This document shows positions 1-11,840 of a stretch of DNA of 64,000 nt, in pieces. This DNA comes from Dimargaris cristalligena (taxonomy: Eukaryota > Kickxellomycota > Dimargaritomycetes > Dimargaritales > Dimargaritaceae): positions 47,065 to 111,064 of the forward strand of contig JANBQC010000020.1 of NCBI GenBank assembly GCA_027576995.1, given 5' to 3'. Position numbers and translations under genes: made by a program. Position 1 is the first letter of the stretch; each line of letters opens with the position of its first letter. Under the pieces are notes generated by a model. It was not told the origin of the DNA. It was given only the letters and a program-made list of their open reading frames with translations, and searched no databases.

Positions 1-156
1 TACAGCCTGGTTGAAATGGGCCAGCCATTCGGTAGGCCGGCTATCGCTATGGCCATCCACCCGCCGGGCCACTTGGGTACATAGCATCGCCAGCGAAACA
101 CGCAGAGACGAAGGCCATTGCAACAGGGTTCGCCGGTACTGAAAGAGTCTATCCAT
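1..156 (-). CDS. Truncated gene at window edge, N-terminal 52 codons, unknown product
   Basis: An open frame on the minus strand begins with ATG at 156 and runs without a stop off the left edge. The 52 visible residues begin MDRLFQYRRTLLQWPSSLRV and contain a short amphipathic stretch. The codons are GC-rich like those of the real exons nearby, and an AT dinucleotide run lies just upstream of the ATG, where a promoter or 5' leader would be. I recognise no family. It could equally be an internal exon that happens to contain an ATG. Only the neighbouring sequence could settle this. Confidence 0.45.
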   Translation of the reverse strand, partial: MDRLFQYRRTLLQWPSSLRVSLAMLCTQVARRVDGHSDSRPTEWLAHFNQAV

Positions 157-984
157 GCGAGTTGCTATATATATATATTTGTAAGAGAAGAGAAAGTATG
201 GGTCGAAGTAGAATAGCTGAGGAATTCCTTGCGATTGAAACCAGGGAATGGCGTGCAATGAAACGGGACTGGACTAGGAAGGGTGTGGGCTATTTCAACA
301 GGCGACCTGCGTGGTTTAAGAAGTGCTAATGCCAAGACAGGTAGCCTTTTACAAGTGTTTCTGACTGGGGCATACGTATGCCCTAGAATCGAGCCCTGTC
401 TGGCAAAGGCCGAGTGTGTCCTTTCCACCAGCGTGAATTTCAATGGTAATATGGGTGGGTGTAATAGCCAACCCCGCGATTGCACCCAAATTCAGTTTGA
501 TAACTTATTGGTTATTTCCCTATAAGTGTCTCATCAATTCTTAAGACTTCTATTTGATAGTCACACAAATGGTCTAAAGGACTATTACTGTAGAATTGTC
601 TCTGGACGTATATGTGTATGTGCCAGCTAGCCAGAAGCAGCTCTTAGCCAGCCTTTCTTAGTGATCCATCAGCACTAATGTGCACAGATATGTGGGCTGT
701 GTATTGTCTAACCACCACCACTTACTATAGCTTTCCCATCTCCACATTCCCTGGGGTTTCAGCCCCCTGGGCTATTATTAAGCCGGTCGTTGAAAAGGGA
801 GAAACGGCCAGGAGGGGTGGATGAGTTAAGGGCATATTGTTCCACGTCGTCCACGGTCACCCACCCCCACTGGTTTCCTTCTGGGTCTCTTCTACTCTTG
901 TATAGCGTATAACTTACGCATCACCTTGCCCTCAATTGCTTGCACTTTTATTTATCCCGCCCACAAAACTCAGCCACCGTGGAC
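157..984. other. Intergenic spacer, left edge gene to MOSC gene
   Basis: No coding exon is supported here. The spacer holds an AT dinucleotide run at about 166-178. The region just before the MOSC gene (about 840-980) is C/T-rich, typical of a fungal promoter and leader. Short open frames on both strands have no family resemblance and are treated as chance. Confidence 0.5.
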
Positions 985-2571
985 ATGAGCGATATCCAAG
1001 TGAGCCGCCTCTTTGTCTATCCCGTCAAGTCGTGCGCCGGAGTCCCCGTCACGCAGGCCCAAGTGTCCCAAAGTAAGCTGTCTAGCCGCTTAGCCTATGA
1101 GTTCTATTCTACGCGCCATTTAATCAACCGTATCCTAATTGGCTGTGCGACCCTTATAATACCCCCACCTTCCACCCTTCGAACCTGAAACACCGGACAT
1201 CCCACTGACGTAGCGGGGCTTCAATGGGATCGTCAGTGGATGGTGACCGACGAAAATTACAAATTCCTGACCCAGCGCCAGGTCGGACGTATGGCGTTGG
1301 TCAAGCCCATGTTTACGGGTATAGTCCCGGAACGGGAGGGTATCTGGCCGGCGGAGAGCGCCAATTCCAACGAAATAGCCGCCTCCTCCCAATCACCCCA
1401 ACTAATCCTAACCACCACCAACTCGAGCACGGGTACCGGTACCAGCAAACTGCCCATGGCTACCGTTGCTGTACCGCTGTACCGTTCCGAATCGGAACGG
1501 GCGCAAGAGACCCCGGTGGAGGTCCAGGTATGGGCCGATATCGTCCCGGCCTACGACGAAGGAAACGAAGTGGCCCGTTGGCTGTCCGCGTTCCTGGGCC
1601 GCCCGGTCCGACTCGTCCGGTATGTCATTGAACAAGGCCAGCGACGTACTAAAGTGTGCCGACCCACTTCAGTGGATATTCAGCAGGCCCGGTTGCAGGG
1701 CTCGGAAGTCGATCCCGCTGGTAAACTCCGGGCCCTGCAGACTCCACCCACGCCCACTGGCAGTGGTAGCAATAGTAGTAGTGATGGTGATGGTGATAAT
1801 GCCCCCGAGTGGCCCGGGCGGATTATGCTGTCAGATGATGCGCCGATTTTAATGGCGTCCGAACTGTCGTTGGCGGATTTGAATGAGCGGTTGGAAACGC
1901 CGGTGGATATACGCCATTTCCGACCGAACATTTTAATTAACGACCAGGTGACATCGGACACTGCAAAGAGCCCGTCATCAACATCAACATTATCAGCATC
2001 GTCCTCGCCCTTGTCAACATCCCCGTCCCTTTTAACACCTTTTCAGGAGGAAACCTGGTGCCGAATTACCATTGTTCCCCAGGATAAAGCGGCTCCCCGG
2101 ACTAGCGAAACCAACTCCACGCCAGTTCCAACTACGTTGCTAGTGACGTCCCGGTGCACCCGGTGTGTTCTGACCAACAACAACCCTGATACAGGGATTG
2201 CCAACCCTAAGCACCAGCCTTTGAAAACCCTCATGAGTTACCGGCGGGTTGATCCGGGGGACAAGTACCACAGCTGTTTCGGCATGAACTGCGTGCCCGT
2301 TCGCTCAGGTAGGTTTGAGGAACTAACCGTTCCCAGCTGAGTGTAATTTTTTTTTTAAAAAAAATTGAGATTGGGTTTTCGGATCAAGGCTGCCGGGGGG
2401 GGGGCTGAGCCTCTATATCCACTATACCCAAAATACTTATGTCGGGGAATTATATCTTACTTATAATACCATCCATTAAACTATTGCTGCATTATAGGAC
2501 AATCAATCTCTGTCGGCGATCGAGTTTATGTTCAAGCCACTGGTAAGCATTGCCGAGTAGCGACCGCCTAG
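985..2571 (+). CDS. MOSC domain protein, mARC (amidoxime-reducing component) type
   Basis: Three exons are inferred: 985-1072, 1214-2308 and 2498-2571, giving 418 residues. The N-terminal MOSC_N domain is clear (YPVKSCAGV near residue 12, then GLQWDRQWMV across the first splice and FLTQRQ). The C-terminal MOSC domain carries RCVLTNNNPDTG near residue 346. Its Cys corresponds to the molybdenum-ligating Cys of mitochondrial amidoxime-reducing proteins. The third exon adds the family-typical ending ISVGDRVYV, which a read-through of exon 2 would miss. Its phase fits exactly (TCA G|GA). Members reduce N-hydroxylated substrates using molybdenum cofactor, usually on the outer mitochondrial membrane. 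No clear membrane anchor precedes MOSC_N here, so location is open. About 115 residues in the middle form low-complexity, Ser/Thr-rich inserts. Confidence 0.88.
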
Positions 2572-2963
2572 AACGAGAATCGAGTCCCTTTATATAGCTT
2601 ATATTACATTTTTTGGTGTTTCATTATCATTGCAGTCAGTTGGTCAGTGTAGTACAGCATAGCCCAAGATCAATTGTATGTTGGATATTTTTTAATACAG
2701 TCCAGCCATTTATAAAAAGAAAAATCGACCCCCAATTAATTTCACGGGGGTAAACTCAACTACCAGAAATAGATCATATGATACCTATGGGGAGGAGTTT
2801 AGTATCAAAACACCTAAAGTATGTTTATTCAACTTAGGGAGAACGAATGGGGGGCACGGGAGAGAAGGGCAAAAATAAAAATGGCCACGAGGCAAATTGA
2901 TGGAAAGGGGGGGGGATACATGTAGATTCGATACGGGATTAAACTAAGTAGAGGATCCCTTAT
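2572..2963. other. Convergent 3' spacer between MOSC and eIF3j genes
   Basis: This AT-rich gap lies between two genes ending towards each other. It holds AATAAA-like and T-rich stretches suited to 3' processing on both strands, plus a G-run near 2908. No gene is seen. Confidence 0.5.
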
Positions 2964-4323
2964 TTACATGAAATCATCAAAGTCATCGTAGTTATTGCTG
3001 TAGTCAGTGGTATCCAGCTGCGTTGATTTGGCGGGGGCGGCCTGGACCTTAGCGGCGGGCTTCTTCGTCTTCTTCTTGCCCTTGGCAGCATCACGGGCGG
3101 CCTTTTGCTTATCATTAGCCAGGCTCGAAAGCGAGCTGGCGGCCTTGCGGACGTCCATATCGGACATGGGCACGCAGATGTCACGGACGAAGGAGTCAAC
3201 GAAGGTGGAGTAGTACCGTTGGTTCTGTTATTTTTAAACGAAATATATATATATATATATATGGGTTATTTGGTGAGTACGGGGTTAGTCCGGCTATTGG
3301 GATCAGCTCATATGAAAACCGCTGTAATCGTAATCGCATCATATACTACATCCCAAATGCCTCAGTTAAGTGACCCCAACTAAGGAGTGGGAGTTTGTAG
3401 GCGGGAGATTAGAGTCCAAGATATACGATTTCCTTACCTGGTACGAGGTGATCCGCTCCACCAACAGCTTGCGGAACTGATCAAAGTCGTCCTTAGTTCT
3501 CGGGTTCAGGGAGGCCAAATCATCGCGGAACTTCTGGTCCTTGATGGTCATGCCGGAGAACAAATCGGCGGCATTTTCCGCATCGGCGTTGAGCTCCCGG
3601 TTCCGTTCGGCCTGACGCCGGGCCACGATGTCCTCTTCGTCCAGCTCCGCGTCACCCTCGACTTCCAGGCCCTGGGCCTTACGCTGGGCCCGCTCTTCCA
3701 ACTGCTTCTGGCGTTCGGCGTTTTTTTCGGCGATCTTTTGGGCCACGGTGATGCGCTTCTTGGTGGGAGCAGTCGGGGCGGCCGAGCCATCGTCGACGTC
3801 GGAGTCGGAATCATCGGAATCTTCCCACGATTCCTATAGTATATGGGACATTGTAATGGGGGAGGGAGAGGGTAGAAAATTGGCACATGTCGGTTATTAG
3901 TCGCTGCTATTACGGATGTGGAATAAGTAGTCAAGGGGGAGTATGGCTGAGCGGGAAAGGTGAAAAGAGATATCCTACGGTTTGCTTAGAGGTGGGCATT
4001 GGTAACTTCGGGCAGAGGGAGAGTGATAAAACTTACCTTGATTTCAGTATCTTCGGCATCCTCGTCGTCCCAGGTCTTCTTGGTGGGGACAACCACCACG
4101 GGAGTGTCGTCAAAATCTTGGGTTTCTGGTTATCGGTAAAAGTCACGGGCAAACGTAATGTAGAGGGGGTGGGGAATAAGGGGGATAGGGATTCGTTAGT
4201 AGGGAGGGAATCGGGCTTGGCTGTGCGGAAGAGAACCCCTCTCTCTACCAGGGGTTTTTATACTTCCCGGGCAGTCTCGGGTATAGCGGAGTGTATAGAT
4301 CAACACTTACCCCAGTCCGACAT
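2964..4323 (-). CDS. HCR1: Translation initiation factor eIF3 subunit j
   Basis: Four minus-strand exons are inferred: 4323-4311 (13 nt), 4125-4037, 3833-3438 and 3224-2964. All splice phases agree, giving 252 residues. The start MSDWETQDFDD, the acidic segment around WEDSDDSDSD and the middle KKRITVAQKIAEKN match the eIF3j family. So does the C-terminal helical part ending in Asp/Tyr/Phe-rich NNYDDFDDFM. eIF3j/Hcr1 is a loosely bound eIF3 subunit that sits near the 40S decoding centre. It acts in start-site recognition, in recycling and, in yeast, in 20S pre-rRNA processing. The length is close to the usual ~250-265. The very short first exon is unusual but supported by GTAAGT and by restoration of the conserved Trp/acidic start. 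The gene is transcribed divergently from COX17. Confidence 0.92.
3243..3262. repeat. AT dinucleotide microsatellite in eIF3j last intron
   Basis: About ten AT units lie within the intron between the last two eIF3j exons, close to its 3' splice side on the minus strand. It does not touch coding sequence. Confidence 0.9.
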
Positions 4324-5474
4324 TGTGTATTATTTTAGAAATAGGAGGAGAAGGAGGAGTAGTATAGTAACTGAAAACGCAAACAACTCGAGAATGGCAG
4401 GAGAATGGGATGAGCACGATAGGCGCAATATGAGATGAGGCGAACGAAGGAGATTATTAAAGAAACGACTGGCCGGCGGGAATGGGCGGCTAGATCCTTT
4501 CTTCTCTTTGACAACTATCCACACCACCAACCTAATCTCCCATCGATTCAGTGGTGGATTTTTCTGCCTTTTCCCTTCCCTAAAGTCAACGATGTGCCTA
4601 ATTGTGCAGGAGAAGGGGGATGCGATGAAACACCTTTTATCCAAGCCAGCCGCCATTGTGACGAAGAGGTTGGCGAATCTAGCTTAACGATTAATATGCG
4701 AATAGATTCAGCCTGGGAGAATGCGGTCACGTGATGGCTGTGCAGCTGGCATGAGCTGAATTACACCTGGCAGTAATAGTCATATTGTCAGGTTGGTCAA
4801 CCGGTTGCTCCGAATCCTTAGGTACACTAGGCCAGGAAGGCTCTTCATCTATAGCTTAACGAGGAATACAAAGAGAACACATCCGTCTGTAAGCTCTTTT
4901 CGTAGACCGTGCAGTTCGAATAGTTAATTGTTAAATGCTGGTGAATATACCCCGATAGCCCGCCATTCATTTCCAAGGCCTACAATTAATTACACTGCTT
5001 AGTAGATTACCGCCCTTTTGATGATGCCATTCCAATCGGAAATGCCGGCTAATCATTGAATTAAACCTATTGCTAATGCTGCGGAACCATTAATAAGCCA
5101 AACCGCCCCACTTAAATTATTAGTGAGAGAGAGACAGAGAGAGAACTTTGACAGCTCCAGAGTTCTAGAACAACTAACCAAATGGAAGACAGTTACGCGG
5201 CTAAAAGCTGTGCGTGTGTGTGTAGCTAGTTATTATTGCTCTCCTCTTCCCCCCACCCATTTTGATCATGCTTCCCCCCTACCTCTTTTCCCCCACCCCA
5301 GCTGCCTGGGTTTGTACCCTGTGTATAAACGTCCTAATAGCACAACCACTTCCTCAGTCTGACATTCTATTACCCTAACCTTCTATTCTATTCTTTTATT
5401 TTACGTTGCCCTATACACCCCCTTCAGCCAATTCCCCCTTCTCTTCCCCACTTCTCTGCTCGTCCACTTGAATC
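4324..5474. promoter_or_regulatory. Divergent intergenic region eIF3j / COX17
   Basis: This shared upstream region holds a perfect palindrome TCACGTGA at 4727-4734, the core recognised by Cbf1/USF-type bHLH factors in fungi. A C/T-rich leader runs directly into the COX17 start (about 5225-5474), typical of fungal 5' leaders. No further gene is seen. Regulation of either gene by the E-box is inference. Confidence 0.45.
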
Positions 5475-5714
5475 ATGGGTGCCTCGCAAAGCAAATCGAC
5501 TACCCCGGCCACCCCTCTGGCTACCCCCTCCGTGGTTTCCCCCTCTACCGAACCCAAGCCGGACGGCCCTCCCGCCGGTCTCAAACCCTGCTGCGCCTGC
5601 CCCGAAACTAAGAAGGCCCGCGATGAATGTGTCCTCATGAAGGGCGAAGAAAACTGCCAGGACCTGATAGAAAAACACAAGCAGTGCCTGCGGGACCTTG
5701 GCTTCAAAATTTAA
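5475..5714 (+). CDS. COX17: Cytochrome c oxidase copper chaperone Cox17
   Basis: This is a single-exon gene of 79 residues. The C-terminal 42 residues are nearly canonical: the copper-binding CC pair is at 39-40. The twin CX9C motif is formed by C42/C52 and C61/C71, and the ending is LRDLGFKI. Cox17 carries Cu(I) in the mitochondrial intermembrane space to Sco1 and Cox11 for cytochrome oxidase assembly, and it folds through the Mia40 relay. The N-terminal extension (about 36 residues, Ser/Thr/Pro-rich) is longer than in yeast or animals. It begins MGASQSK, a strong match to an N-myristoylation signal (Gly2, Ser6, Lys7). The start codon is the first ATG and sits after a C/T-rich leader. Confidence 0.96.
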   Translation: MGASQSKSTTPATPLATPSVVSPSTEPKPDGPPAGLKPCCACPETKKARDECVLMKGEENCQDLIEKHKQCLRDLGFKI

Positions 5715-6587
5715 TTATTTATCCCACCGCCCGGTATATTATATCCCTTGACCTCTCTGTCCCCAACCAACCCTCAAATTACTGCCGCCTGTATCACACG
5801 CATAAATAGATATGTGCTGTAGATGCGATTGAGGGCCTCCGAGGCCACCGATTAGTCATACTTATTACTTAAAACTATATGGTAATATCCCATGTTTCAT
5901 CCATTGTGAATAAATGATAGAGTTCTTTGTTTAAAATAATAATAATAATACTTCGGATACAGCTACTGATAATAGTGCCCCGCGATTCTGAGCAATGTTG
6001 AAATACTCAGGGTTCAAATAACCGCAATGTCTCTCTGGTTTTATGCCGCGTGGCTAGTGTCAACCAGTATATGGCCACCCAGATAAAATATAATGTGTAG
6101 AATTTAGAAGTACATTAAAAACAGCGCAATAGATGAGGAGGTGTATGGGTCTTGGTAATGGGATATAAACGGAGATGGATGGAGTGGTGGGTGCATATAG
6201 TATGGGTACAGCTAAAGAGAGGCATAAACGGGGACTGGGCCATATGAAGAACAGCGGATCCATTTACAAAACGGAGTTCCGGAAAGTCCGCAGGTCGGAG
6301 TCGAAGAAATACTGGACTCGTCCGCCTTATGGACCGGGGGGGGGGTAGGTTAATATATGGGAAGTAGGTGGTAATCGTACTGGGTTCAAAATGGCTCCCT
6401 CGCATAACAATCATTTGGCTTCCAGGTCTATTTTTTCTTTTATACATAGCTAGTCATTCGGTTTTGAACAACCATCTGATATCAGGCGGTTTAGGCACTT
6501 CCTAATGGCGGGAGAAGACTGGGGGGATAGGCCTGGCAGAGAGGGGGAGGTGGACGTGTAACGCATATGATTTGGAGAGGGTATCCA
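5715..6587. other. Convergent spacer COX17 / PTC7
   Basis: The spacer contains a short AAT repeat (about 5936-5950), AATAAA at about 5910 and a G-run near 6338. Both neighbours end here, so it should hold their 3' untranslated regions. No gene is supported. Confidence 0.5.
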
Positions 6588-8636
6588 TTAACGGCGGTCG
6601 GGGGAGTCTTCCAAGTCCGCCACAACAGCAATCAATACTGTAATGTCGTCGGGTTTACCCCCTTGGTGGTAGAAGCCCTCTTGCATCGCCCGGTTCTGAA
6701 ACGGGCTGGTGGTGAATCGACTCTCTTCGCTGACCGACTTGGCCCGCCGGGCAATGGCCTCGCTAATCAGACCGGGATTGATGTGACTAAGCGAGTCCAG
6801 CCGTCGCAGGGACCCCGCAGCGGTGGCCGATGGTGATTCTGAAGTCGGGGCGGGGGCCGGTAATACCGGGTTGGCCCGGTTGGCGTCGAGTAACGAAGGT
6901 TTAAGAAAGGCGAGGGTGCGGGAAACGGGGCCAGCCGGCGCATCGGCGGACGGCGGTAGCGTGGGTGGGGAGGGCGTAGCAGGAGTGGTCGGTTGGGGTA
7001 CGTAGCGTTGGATCTCCTCCAAAATATCCTCGTCGAACAAATTATCAAAGAGCCCATCGCTGCCCACCAGGATGATGTCCCCCCGCTGGACCTTGAAGGC
7101 AAAGACTTGCGCGTCTTCCGGCCGGTCCGCACACCCCGTGCCAATCTGGTAGGGGAAGTTGAAGGAGTGTTGCTGCTCCTCGGTACGGAAAACGAATTCC
7201 CCCCGGCGGACTACGGCCAGACCACAGTCCCCTAGGTTAGCGACCCGCAGCTCATCGTCCCGGAGAATGGCCAGACAAGCGGTACTCGAGCCCCGAATTC
7301 CCTGTATATATTTACAACCGCCGTATAAGAGGGCAAAGTAAACAAAGTTTGGCAGCAGATATATAGCAGTCCCATGGTACAGAGTAGAGATGGATAGGTG
7401 AGAAAATGTAAGAAAGCAGGCACGGTAGAATAGGGTATGGTCTAATATGTACGCGTCATCCGACTGTGATGCTTTGGGCGACAACAATAGCCCCGCAGGT
7501 TCTCGGGCTTCTAGCCAGCTGGTGGCGACCCACTCCCGTTCATTTTGAGCCAAGGAAAAGCACCCGCTTTCCCAGTCGGGACCTATTCCGATAGGGTGCA
7601 CATGGGTCTGCCATGCTACCGCTCTTGCCTTATTCAGTATCGACTACTAGGATACCGGATGCGGGACAAGAATCCGCGTACCCAGGGTAAGTGGGAGAAC
7701 CCAGCGGTGGCTCAGAGTAGATGCGGGGCGTTCTGCATAGAGAACCGTGGGCCATGATTCCCAGCCATCCACCCACGGAAAATAGAGCGGCATGTGGGGA
7801 AAGGGGAAGCCTTCGGTCTAAGCACTTACCTCAACGTAGGCGTCCTCCAGGACCTGGGTATAACTCTTTCGCAAAATATCGACGGGGTTGATATCGTAGT
7901 AGTGTACGAACTCGTAGTCTTCGATGTTTTCGTATTTTTCCACTTCAATGTAGGAGTAGTGCATGAGCTTCCGCGAAAAGAGGGCGGGGTTGGCGTTCTT
8001 GACTCCCTCCCAGCCCCCTACCCCGTCGGCCACTCCCAAGGAGTCATGCCGGCAAAAGTAGGCATCTTCGCCACAGCCAACGCTAAGAAAGTCCGGCTCG
8101 GCCGGGCCACCCCCTCCCGCACCATTACCGGTGCCGTTGCCGGGAGCGGGGGTGGATGACGCGGCCCGCCGCTTGGCGGAACGTTTGGGAATACCGCACG
8201 CCCCGTGACTGAATTGGTACGACGGATGGCTATCCGAGACGGCGCCGGTACCGGCCTGGCCGGTTCCCGTACTATCCGTACCCGGGCCAAGGTGGTCTGA
8301 TACGGCGTGGAGAAGTTCCGACGAATGCTTTAGGACCATGCCCGTATGGTAGTAGTAGCGGGAGTCGTTATTGAGCGAGACGCTGTCATCGGAGGCGGCG
8401 GGCACGGGGGGTTTCAGCAGACGGGGGGTGACTGACGCCCAGGGACTCCCACGACCGGACGACGACGACGAAGGGCCCCCTACAACGTGTCCATAGTGGG
8501 GAGTAGCTAGGGTGCTCAGGTTGGGGCTGCTGCCGAGCCGGTGGGGGGGTCGGACCGGTGGGCCACGGCGACCGAACCAGGTCCATTGGTGTAGGGAGCG
8601 ACGGGAAGTTTGGGCAGCACGACCAAACGGGCGCAT
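6588..8636 (-). CDS. PTC7: Mitochondrial PP2C-type protein phosphatase, Ptc7/PPTC7 family
   Basis: Two exons are inferred, 8636-7830 and 7301-6588, with phase 0 at the splice, encoding 506 residues. PP2C metal-binding motifs are in order: ADGVGGW (about 203-209), GSSTAC (273-278), NLGDCG (291-296), SDGLFDNL (350-357) and PDDIT (486-490). DGVGGW and GSSTAC are typical of the Ptc7 branch. The N terminus is Arg-rich with almost no acidic residues (MRPFGRAAQTSRRSLHQW), as expected of a mitochondrial presequence. Ptc7 dephosphorylates matrix proteins; in yeast it activates coenzyme Q synthesis through Coq7. Two low-complexity inserts make it longer than the usual 300-350 residues. One precedes the catalytic domain. 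The other, Pro/Ser/Ala-rich, lies between SDGLFDNL and the PDDIT region. Confidence 0.93.
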
Positions 8637-11264
8637 GAGTGGATTCTAATCAAGGAAGGCCGGTGTGGTTTGAGAGAGAGGCCGGTGGGATAGGGAAACG
8701 GTGAAGGGGGAAATGAGGGAGGATTAAGGCGAGGCAGACGGGACGGAATATTCCAAACTATGGATTAGCAGTGAGGGGTATAGTTGGAATTAGGGAGAGA
8801 GAGAGAGAGAGAGAGAATAGACGAAGTTAGGGTATGTGCAAGTAAGCCAAGGATAATCAAGCAAACAAGGGAAATGGGCGAGTGAAGCAGAGAAGAGAGC
8901 AAGATAAGGTAAGGTGAAACGGTCACGCTGACTCAGGGAGAGAGAGATTCCTTTACTGCCAATAACCAACGGTAGAATAGGAAAGCGCAACCAAATTGAG
9001 AAAACGAAGAAGGAATGGAGAGGCGCGGAGTTGCAGGCAGTGGGAGGAGGAGGCCTTGGGTGTGTCGTGTTTGAATATTGACCACCATAGTATGCTGGAG
9101 AAAGAAAAGATATAGGCGCTGGTGAAAACCAACCAACGCAGGGACCATGCGCTTGACAATGCCACATAACGCACGGTGGAGTAGAGTTCTTGGCCGATTT
9201 GGGGATTGTTGGGGCCATTTGGAGGCGAGTAGTATAGAATTGGAAAGTGGCTAGATTATAGAAAACAATACCCATTAGTTTCCTATTTATTACCTGGTTA
9301 ATTTATAGGGGTGTTTATATAACCAATTAATTGATAATGCGGGGTTTTTAGGGGGAAAGTGGTGCCTATTTCAAAACTGAAGGTGTAGTCTGTACATAAG
9401 TACTATTAGTATATACATGTCTTTTCCCCTCCCGCACCAGCTGCTCAACTAGTCCCTCCAGGGTCTAGGAATAAGGGGCACGTGAGCCCATTGGTACATT
9501 CGCCAGGGATTGGTGCAATCTTGGTTTTTAGGGTCATGCGGAGAGCCTCCCTCGGCGGCTATCGGAATCCCATTTGCCCACACTCGTGTAGATAGAGATA
9601 TAGATTAACGTGATAATGCCACGCCCATTCAACCCACACCGCTACTACTGACTGGACTGCCTCCAACACAACTCGTCCAGCCTGTGTGACTGCTTTTACG
9701 CTTGGATCTTTTCGTCAACGTGTTTTAATGCATACGACGTACTCTCCGTATCTATCAAACCTTTCACATGTTGCCGGATTTTACATCAACAGCGAAACCC
9801 CCCGAATATAAAAATGACTAACAATGAATAAATGTAAATATATACTGTGGGAATGGCCACGGTGATTTTACCCATTTTTACCGGAATATTGCCCAATTGC
9901 TATAACGGCGGCCTGATGGACCACTGAATGATTAAACTGTCCACCTACTCCATCCGCTAAGCGAAGGGCAAGGGAACCGATATCCTTGGCCCATAAACTG
10001 CATTCGGTGCTGTAACCCCTCCCCCCCCGTTTATGATTTTATTCTGGTATATACCACTAATTCTTGTCGAAATACCCGCATTCCTTCCCCTTTTCGTTCC
10101 CTATATCCTCAATAGTCGAAAACCTTCAGTTTCACTGTTTATCATAGTTAAGCTATAACTATACAATGCATACATCGCCTTATAGTGAAATGGCCTGTGG
10201 TTTGGGGTTGCTCAGCTATTAGAATTTTGGTACGGCGAAAATTATCCGAAATAAAGCCCATCGATTTCCACTAATTTATCCAAGGCGCATGTTAAATTCA
10301 CTTAGACCTATATTCGAAATAAACAGGTTAGGGCGTCTAAATAACCCGTTCTACAAGTATGTGGCTTCCAGCTATTTCTCGTATCACACTTAGCTTTTTA
10401 TACTCTTACTCACTCATCTACCGATAGTGGGATTGGTATGCTTCCATATGGACACTATGTAAGATGGACTCACATAAACCGTAACTACAATATCTGGTAT
10501 TTTGGTAGAGAATGGTTGGTAATACCAATGCATACTTATTATGGTAGATTTGATAATCACCCAGTGCCTATAGATATAGTCCTAGACAGGTGTTGAATTC
10601 TGGTAAGGATTTTGGCTACTATACCCCTAACATCCACCCCTTTTTTATGTCCCGAGAGCGGTGGTTCTTCAATAGGAGGGACAGTTGGCCGTGTCTGTAG
10701 GTTTTTGGGGGTATTGGGACCGTTCTTTGCAAGGAAAATTGGACCCGCATGGGGGGTATTATTTTGGGTAGTTTAGGAGGTTGGGAATGGCTGCGGTATT
10801 CAATGAATCCTCCATGAATAACTTCCACAATTGGGTGCATCTTCCAAGAATAAAACTATGCCCGTTTTTTTAGCCCTGTATATACCATTAATCCAAAAAA
10901 AAGTCCTATTAAAGGACTATAGGTAGTACACTATACCCATCCTGTGTTAGTCAATGGTTATCACAAATAGCCCCCTTTTGTTATGTACCCAAAGTAGTGG
11001 TACCAGAGCCAACAAGCTATCCTATGAACAGCCCTTGTTACTTGTTCCATTGAAAAATTCAGTTGCATTTTTCTTTAGTTTCAATGGGTGATAGGTTGGG
11101 TGGGCTATGGCAATAGGGAACATGTTATTTAAAGCACAATAGATGTGTATATAAAAATGGGGAATAGATATGGTAGTGGGAAGGATGTGTAGTACACAGC
11201 CCCTCTGTTTAGTGATTCCCAATGTACCCCATTGAGGCCACATTATAAATTACTGCCACAGTTT
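8637..11264. other. Long spacer: PTC7 upstream region and AT-rich non-coding DNA
   Basis: The first ~650 bases read purine-rich on the plus strand, that is C/T-rich on the minus strand upstream of PTC7. They include a GA dinucleotide run at 8793-8816, consistent with a minus-strand promoter or leader. A GGGCACGTGAGCCC element lies around 9476-9489. From about 9300 on the DNA is AT-rich with no open frame that resembles a protein. The stretch 10600-10850 has a minus-strand frame of 73 codons without recognisable features, judged chance. Confidence 0.5.
8793..8816. repeat. GA dinucleotide microsatellite upstream of PTC7
   Basis: About twelve GA units (CT on the transcribed sense of PTC7) lie 160-180 bases before its start codon. 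CT-rich tracts of this kind are common in fungal promoters and leaders. Confidence 0.85.
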
Positions 11265-11840
11265 GTCACCCAGGTTAACCACTCTCAGTCCATCAAGAGT
11301 CCCAAGGATAGGCTTCTAATAGTAGGTAGGGTTTAGACTTAGCCAAGCAGGCTACTAGCATTAGGTACAGGGTACAGTACTAACTAATAAAGGTTTAGCA
11401 GTAGGTATAAATTAGGGATATACAGTAGGTACACTTATTAGTCAATCTAAGGGGAGTGAGTATATATAGGGTTTATTAGGGGTAAACTAAGGGGTAAGAA
11501 TAAGCTGAGGAATTTAATTAGTCTCAATGGGGCCTAGTTATATATATATATATATATAGGTGAGTCTAGAGGGAGGTCCTAAGGGAAGGATAGTACTAAG
11601 ACTAAGGTATAGGTAAATAGGCCAACCAGTTGGCTACTAGTATCTAGAAGACTCTGATAGTAACTAGATGAGTCTAATGGATCAGCATTTGAGTGGTTAG
11701 TATGAACAGGCAGAGTCTGGGTGGGGGAAGGTTATGTGATAAGGGATGATCCCATAGTACCAGTAGCAACTATGGGAAAGCTAATATGGAACTATAAGGC
11801 CTAATATGGTCAGAGTTCTAAGCTGGCTAGATGAAGGTAG
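11265..11840. repeat. Dispersed repeat, copy A
   Basis: The stretch is collinear by eye with 18121-18690. Shared blocks appear in the same order: TCACCCA, AGAGTC then GGATAGGCTTCTAATAGTAGG, TTAGCCAAGCAGGCTACTA, GGTACACTTA, GTATATATAG then TTTATTAGGG, GTAAGAATAAGCTG, GGGAGGTCC, TATAAGGCCT. Boundaries are approximate. Copy A contains an expanded TA run at about 11539-11558 where copy B has only a few units. No intact open frame exists in either copy, so it is either an old transposon fragment or a non-coding repeat. It does not start TG and end CA as a complete LTR would. Confidence 0.8.

Noticed and set aside
2309..2336. A 28-base GT..AG pair at the end of the MOSC second exon
   Set aside because: It is too short for an intron. 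A proper acceptor at 2497 gives the conserved C terminus.
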